Shown here: piece after piece, positions 60,516 to 64,000 of the stretch
Layout of the letters: every line of letters starts with the position of its first letter
How positions within the stretch are numbered: the first letter of the stretch is position 1
NCBI RefSeq assembly: GCF_042649045.1
Contig: NZ_JBHSEF010000016.1
Coordinates: 9,720-73,719, forward strand
Length of the DNA stretch: 64,000 nt
Direction: 5' to 3'
Source of the DNA: Chryseomicrobium palamuruense
Lineage (GTDB): Bacteria; Bacillota; Bacilli; Bacillales_A; Planococcaceae
Translations under genes and position numbers: made by a program
Notes under the pieces: generated by a model
The model's database searches: none
What the model saw: only the letters and a program-made list of their open reading frames with translations
Told to the model about the DNA's origin: nothing

Positions 60516-62069
60516 ATGACAGCAGCTCCTTTGTTAAAAGAACAGGAAAAGATCGTCGTACTCGATTTTGGTAGTCAGTACAACCAACTAATTACACGTC
60601 GCATTCGTGAATTCGGTGTTTACAGTGAACTACACCCTCATACAGTGACGGCGGAAGATATTAAAAAAATGAATGCGGTGGGTATCATCTTCTCGGGTGG
60701 CCCAAATTCCGTCTATGACGTCAACGCCTTTCATGTAGATCCAGCTATCTACGAACTTGATATCCCTATCCTTGGGATTTGCTACGGCATGCAATTGATG
60801 GCTCATTATTACGGTGGAACGGTAGAGCGCGCATTGCAACGTGAATACGGAAAAGCAGACATTCATGTCCAAGGTGAAACGAAGCTCTTCAATGACCTAC
60901 CAGAAACGCAAGTCGTGTGGATGAGTCATGGTGACCACGTAACCGTTGCACCACCAGGTTTTAAAGTTACAGCGACTAGCCCTTCATGTGAAGTGGCAGC
61001 GATGGCAGATCCAGAGAGAAATCTCTATGCTGTTCAATTCCACCCGGAAGTTCGTCACTCAGTCTATGGTAACCAACTCATTGAAAACTTTGTCTTTGAT
61101 GTGTGTGGCGCCAAAGGAGACTGGTCGATGGAGAGCTTCATCGATTTAGAAGTGAAAAAAATCCGTGAACAAGTCGGCGATAAAAAAGTTCTTTGTGCCC
61201 TTTCTGGTGGTGTGGATTCATCCGTTGTCGCTGTCTTGATCCATAAAGCCATCGGGGATCAGTTAACATGTATGTTCGTCGATCACAACCTACTTCGAAA
61301 AAATGAAGCAGAAGAAGTGATGAACATCTTCGCAGACGGCTTTAACATGAACGTTATCAAAATTGATGCACGCGAACGTTTTATGTCAAAACTTGCGGGT
61401 GTTTCCGATCCGGAAAAGAAACGGAAAATTATCGGAAACGAGTTTATCTATGTATTTGATGACGAAGCAGCCAAGTTAACAGACATGGACTTCCTGGCGC
61501 AAGGAACGCTCTACACAGATATCATTGAAAGCGGAACGGCAACTGCACAGACCATCAAATCTCACCACAATGTGGGTGGACTTCCAGAGAACATGAAATT
61601 TGAACTCATCGAACCACTCAATACACTCTTCAAAGATGAAGTACGCGTACTTGGAGCGGAGCTTGGTCTTCCAGAATCTCTCGTATGGCGTCAGCCATTC
61701 CCAGGTCCAGGACTTGCGATTCGTGTACTAGGTGAAGTGACGGAAGAGAAACTTGAAATTGTTCGTGAATCCGATGCCATTCTTCGGGAAGAAATTGCGA
61801 AGGCAGGTCTTGACCGTGATATCTGGCAATACTTCACTGTACTGCCGGATATCCGAAGTGTTGGAGTTATGGGCGATGCTCGTACGTACGATTACACAAT
61901 TGGAATTCGTGCGGTAACATCCATCGATGGCATGACATCCGACTGGGCACGTATTCCTTGGGATATTTTAGAGAAGATTTCTGTCCGATTAGTAAATGAA
62001 GTGAACCACATTAACCGCGTAGTGTATGACATCACGTCGAAGCCACCAGCAACGATTGAGTGGGAATAA
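60516..62069 (+). CDS. guaA: GMP synthase (glutamine-hydrolysing)
   Basis: 517 residues. Class I glutaminase domain (1-200) with C89 in 'LGICYGMQ' and 'QFHPEVRHS' His/Glu, then the ATP-pyrophosphatase domain with 'SGGVDSSVVAVL' and the dimer domain ending 'KPPATIEWE'. Converts XMP to GMP. Controlled by the guanine riboswitch upstream. Confidence 0.98.
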   Translation: MTAAPLLKEQEKIVVLDFGSQYNQLITRRIREFGVYSELHPHTVTAEDIKKMNAVGIIFSGGPNSVYDVNAFHVDPAIYELDIPILGICYGMQLMAHYYGGTVERALQREYGKADIHVQGETKLFNDLPETQVVWMSHGDHVTVAPPGFKVTATSPSCEVAAMADPERNLYAVQFHPEVRHSVYGNQLIENFVFDVCGAKGDWSMESFIDLEVKKIREQVGDKKVLCALSGGVDSSVVAVLIHKAIGDQLTCMFVDHNLLRKNEAEEVMNIFADGFNMNVIKIDARERFMSKLAGVSDPEKKRKIIGNEFIYVFDDEAAKLTDMDFLAQGTLYTDIIESGTATAQTIKSHHNVGGLPENMKFELIEPLNTLFKDEVRVLGAELGLPESLVWRQPFPGPGLAIRVLGEVTEEKLEIVRESDAILREEIAKAGLDRDIWQYFTVLPDIRSVGVMGDARTYDYTIGIRAVTSIDGMTSDWARIPWDILEKISVRLVNEVNHINRVVYDITSKPPATIEWE

Positions 62070-62163
62070 CGAACTTTATTCACTTTAATTAAATAAATGT
62101 TCGGTTTTTCTATTGACGAGTGCCTACTATAATGCTATCTTGAGATTATAATAAATGAATAAA

Positions 62164-62235
62164 GTCGTCGTATATATTTGGGAATAAGGCCCGAACGTCT
62201 CTACCGGATCACCGTAAATGATCTGACTACGATGA
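62164..62235 (+). ncRNA. Guanine-class purine riboswitch upstream of pbuG
   Basis: Aptamer core TATATATT, P2 GGG/CCC type, TCTCTACC, P3 GGATC / GATC(T) with ACCGTAAA loop and J3/1 ACTAC. C74-equivalent present (guanine type). Second aptamer in 2 kb; both genes handle guanine metabolism. Confidence 0.95.
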
Positions 62236-62279
62236 GTGAAGCACTCCGACTATAGCTGTCGGTTTGTTTCGCTTATTTT

Positions 62280-62311
62280 AGGGAGTATACGAATTCGTAT
62301 GCTCCCTTTTT
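62280..62311 (+). terminator. Riboswitch-controlled terminator before pbuG
   Basis: Stem AGGGAGTATACGAA / TTCGTATGCTCCCT with T-run. Confidence 0.92.
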
Positions 62312-62350
62312 ATGTAGTTCAAATGCTGCGCGACGCAACAGGAGGAAATT

Positions 62351-63682
62351 ATGAAAAAGTATTTTCGCTTTGAAGAACTAGGCACCAACTACCGCCGAGA
62401 AATTATCGGTGGACTCACTACGTTTTTAGCGATGGCGTACATTTTAGTGGTCAACCCGTTAACGCTCTCACTAGAAACTGTACCAGGTTTACCAGACTCT
62501 ATGTATATGGATAAAGGCGCCGTCTTCACAGCAACGGCACTTGCGGCTGCGATTGGTTCGCTTGTCATGGGGCTGCTAGCCAAATATCCGATAGCCCTTG
62601 CCCCTGGAATGGGACTAAATGCATTTTTTGCGTACACAGTCATTCTTACAATGGAAATTCCTTGGCAGGTTGCATTAACAGGTGTACTTTTCTCAGGAAT
62701 TATTTTTATTATTTTATCGTTATCTGGAATACGTGAATTGATCATCAACTCCATCCCAAGTGAATTGAAATATGCAGTGGGCGCAGGGATTGGACTATTC
62801 ATTACATTCATCGGTCTTCAAAATGCCCAAATTATTGTGAACAATGATGCGGTGCTACTTGGAATTGGAAACCTTGCGGATCCAAATGTACTATTAACCA
62901 TCTTCGGATTAATTATTACAGTCGTCATGATGGTGAAAGGGATCAAAGGTGGGATTTTCTACGGTCTTGCCATCACAGCGATCGTAGGTATGGTCTTCTC
63001 GCTTGTCCCTATGCCATCTGGAATTGTTGGAGACGTACCAAGCGTCAGCTCTACATTTGGTGTGGCATTTGAACCAATCTTTAATGATCCAACTTCATTG
63101 CTGACTGTTCAGTTTTTAATTGTTGTTCTTACATTCTTATTTGTAGATTTCTTTGATACAGCAGGAACGTTGATCTCTGTAGCGAATCAAGCAGGATTAA
63201 TGAAGGATGAAAAATTGCCACGTGCAAGTAAAGCTCTTTTATCGGATGCAATTGCAACAACAGCAGGAGCGATTGTGGGAACATCCACAACGACTTCTTA
63301 TGTAGAGTCAACTGCAGGGGTGGCAGCGGGAGCTCGCTCAGGGTTGGCTGCCGTTGTGACAGGTATCTTATTCTTACTGTCATTATTCTTCTATCCACTA
63401 CTTAGTGTCATTACGGCCAGTGTCACTGCGCCAGCACTTATCATTGTAGGGGTCCTAATGGTTAGCTCGATTGGTCGAATTGATTGGACTCGATTTGAAG
63501 TAGCCGTTCCAGCATTCTTTGTTATTCTGATGATGCCACTTACGTATTCAATTGCCACAGGAATAGCAATCGGGTTTATCTTCTATCCACTTACAATGCT
63601 AGTAGCAGGAAGAATTAAAGAAATTCATCCGATTATGTATGGACTATTCTTTGTTTTCCTAGCATATTTCATATTCTTATAA
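62351..63682 (+). CDS. pbuG: Hypoxanthine/guanine permease (NCS2 / AzgA-like family)
   Basis: 443 residues, about 12 to 14 helices. 'REIIGGLTTFLAMAYILVVNP' start, 'APGMGLNAFFAYTV' and 'DFFDTAGTLISVANQAG' motifs are those of the PbuG/PbuO/AzgA branch. CAGGAGG upstream. Imports guanine and hypoxanthine; repression by the guanine riboswitch fits this. Confidence 0.95.
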   Translation: MKKYFRFEELGTNYRREIIGGLTTFLAMAYILVVNPLTLSLETVPGLPDSMYMDKGAVFTATALAAAIGSLVMGLLAKYPIALAPGMGLNAFFAYTVILTMEIPWQVALTGVLFSGIIFIILSLSGIRELIINSIPSELKYAVGAGIGLFITFIGLQNAQIIVNNDAVLLGIGNLADPNVLLTIFGLIITVVMMVKGIKGGIFYGLAITAIVGMVFSLVPMPSGIVGDVPSVSSTFGVAFEPIFNDPTSLLTVQFLIVVLTFLFVDFFDTAGTLISVANQAGLMKDEKLPRASKALLSDAIATTAGAIVGTSTTTSYVESTAGVAAGARSGLAAVVTGILFLLSLFFYPLLSVITASVTAPALIIVGVLMVSSIGRIDWTRFEVAVPAFFVILMMPLTYSIATGIAIGFIFYPLTMLVAGRIKEIHPIMYGLFFVFLAYFIFL

Positions 63683-63705
63683 ATTAGGTACACTCTATAG
63701 AAGAA

Positions 63706-63745
63706 AGAGCTTTGCAGAGATCATTTTGCAAAGCTCTATTTTTGG
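63706..63745 (+). terminator. Terminator of pbuG
   Basis: Stem AGAGCTTTGCA / TGCAAAGCTCT with T-run. Confidence 0.92.
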
Positions 63746-63814
63746 TTGTTTTATCCAAAAATACAGTTGTATTTTTCAGAATAAAATGTTATTATATTTC
63801 TACTGAAAATTTAG

Positions 63815-63844
63815 TTGACCTAAGATAGAGAAGGGTGCTATGAT
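63815..63844 (+). promoter_or_regulatory. rRNA operon promoter P1
   Basis: TTGACC, 18-bp spacer, TATGAT. Confidence 0.8.
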
Positions 63845-63876
63845 ACAAAGGTCGCTGAAACAGAATAACAAATTAA

Positions 63877-63906
63877 TTGACAAAGTGTTAAAAGATATGT
63901 TATGAT
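63877..63906 (+). promoter_or_regulatory. rRNA operon promoter P2
   Basis: TTGACA, 18-bp spacer, TATGAT: near-consensus, 62 bp after P1, the tandem layout of Bacillales rrn operons. Confidence 0.88.
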
Positions 63907-63914
63907 ATAAAAGT

Positions 63915-64000
63915 TGTCTCAAACGACATATGAACATTGAAAACTGAACATGCAAGACGTCAAGATATACAAGTCGCCGACCCGACCCCCGTTGGGTGCG
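63915..64000 (+). other. rRNA operon leader (16S gene lies beyond the window)
   Basis: Contains GAACATTGAAAACTGAACA, the usual antitermination-type leader sequence just before 16S rRNA in Bacillales. No part of mature 16S is seen. Confidence 0.75.

Noticed and set aside
1..64000. CRISPR arrays and tRNA genes
   Set aside because: No regularly spaced palindromic repeats and no tRNA cloverleaf were seen; the only tandem repeat is the spacer-less 21-bp array at 50193.

Overview
The window is a piece of a low-GC Gram-positive (Firmicutes, order Bacillales) chromosome. The conserved blocks tsaE-tsaB-rimI-tsaD / ydiF / rex / tatA-tatC / CPBP protease / groES-groEL, and yeaC-yeaD-yebA-like / guaA / pbuG / rRNA leader, follow the Bacillus subtilis order. 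Start-site context, HrcA-type CIRCE control of groES and two guanine riboswitches fit this. Protein character and gene order make me think of an Exiguobacterium-like organism, but this is an inference without any database search.

Layout. 1-11200 is core: an acyltransferase cut by the window edge, an SGNH hydrolase, the t6A operon, a cluster of DnaA boxes between tsaD and ydiF, rex, tat genes and groESL. 11200-47940 is a composite accessory region lying between groEL and exoA. It is more AT-rich and is punctuated by three broken copies of the 3' part of groEL (about 35613, 38128 and 41867). At least four cargo blocks can be seen. (A) 11500-35550: two dipeptide/oligopeptide ABC transporter operons with about ten hydrolases, a racemase, an N-acyltransferase and an RpiR regulator. 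(B) 35870-38050: two spore-coat-F-like proteins and a zinc alcohol dehydrogenase. (C) 38870-41860: a Schlafen/AlbA-type protein next to an intact IS4-family element with a 9-bp target duplication. (D) 42120-47910: a type III restriction-modification system with a LexA-like palindrome at its promoter, and a DUF1413-like protein. 47940-64000 is core again: exoA, an aminotransferase, an MFS / 31-residue membrane peptide / C26 / M19 operon, pncB-nadE, a MoxR-DUF58-transglutaminase operon, guaA and pbuG (each behind a guanine riboswitch), and finally the tandem promoters and leader of an rRNA operon whose 16S gene lies outside the window.

How the genes work together. Block A reads as one catabolic system. 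Two Dpp-type transporters would import peptides. Cytoplasmic peptidases (S9, M81/MlrC-like, class C and class A beta-lactamase-fold hydrolases, an Ntn amidase) would cut them. An N-succinylamino acid racemase (with the textbook K163/K263 and D189/E214/D239 residues), an M20 N-acyl-amino-acid hydrolase and a COG3375-type GNAT acyltransferase together form the known route for irreversible conversion of D- to L-amino acids. A DUF1445 protein related to D-glutamate cyclase adds a possible D-Glu sink. The inference is a scavenging system for D-amino-acid-containing peptides. The groEL 3' end appears to be an insertion hotspot that has captured several such blocks, each leaving a displaced groEL tail behind.
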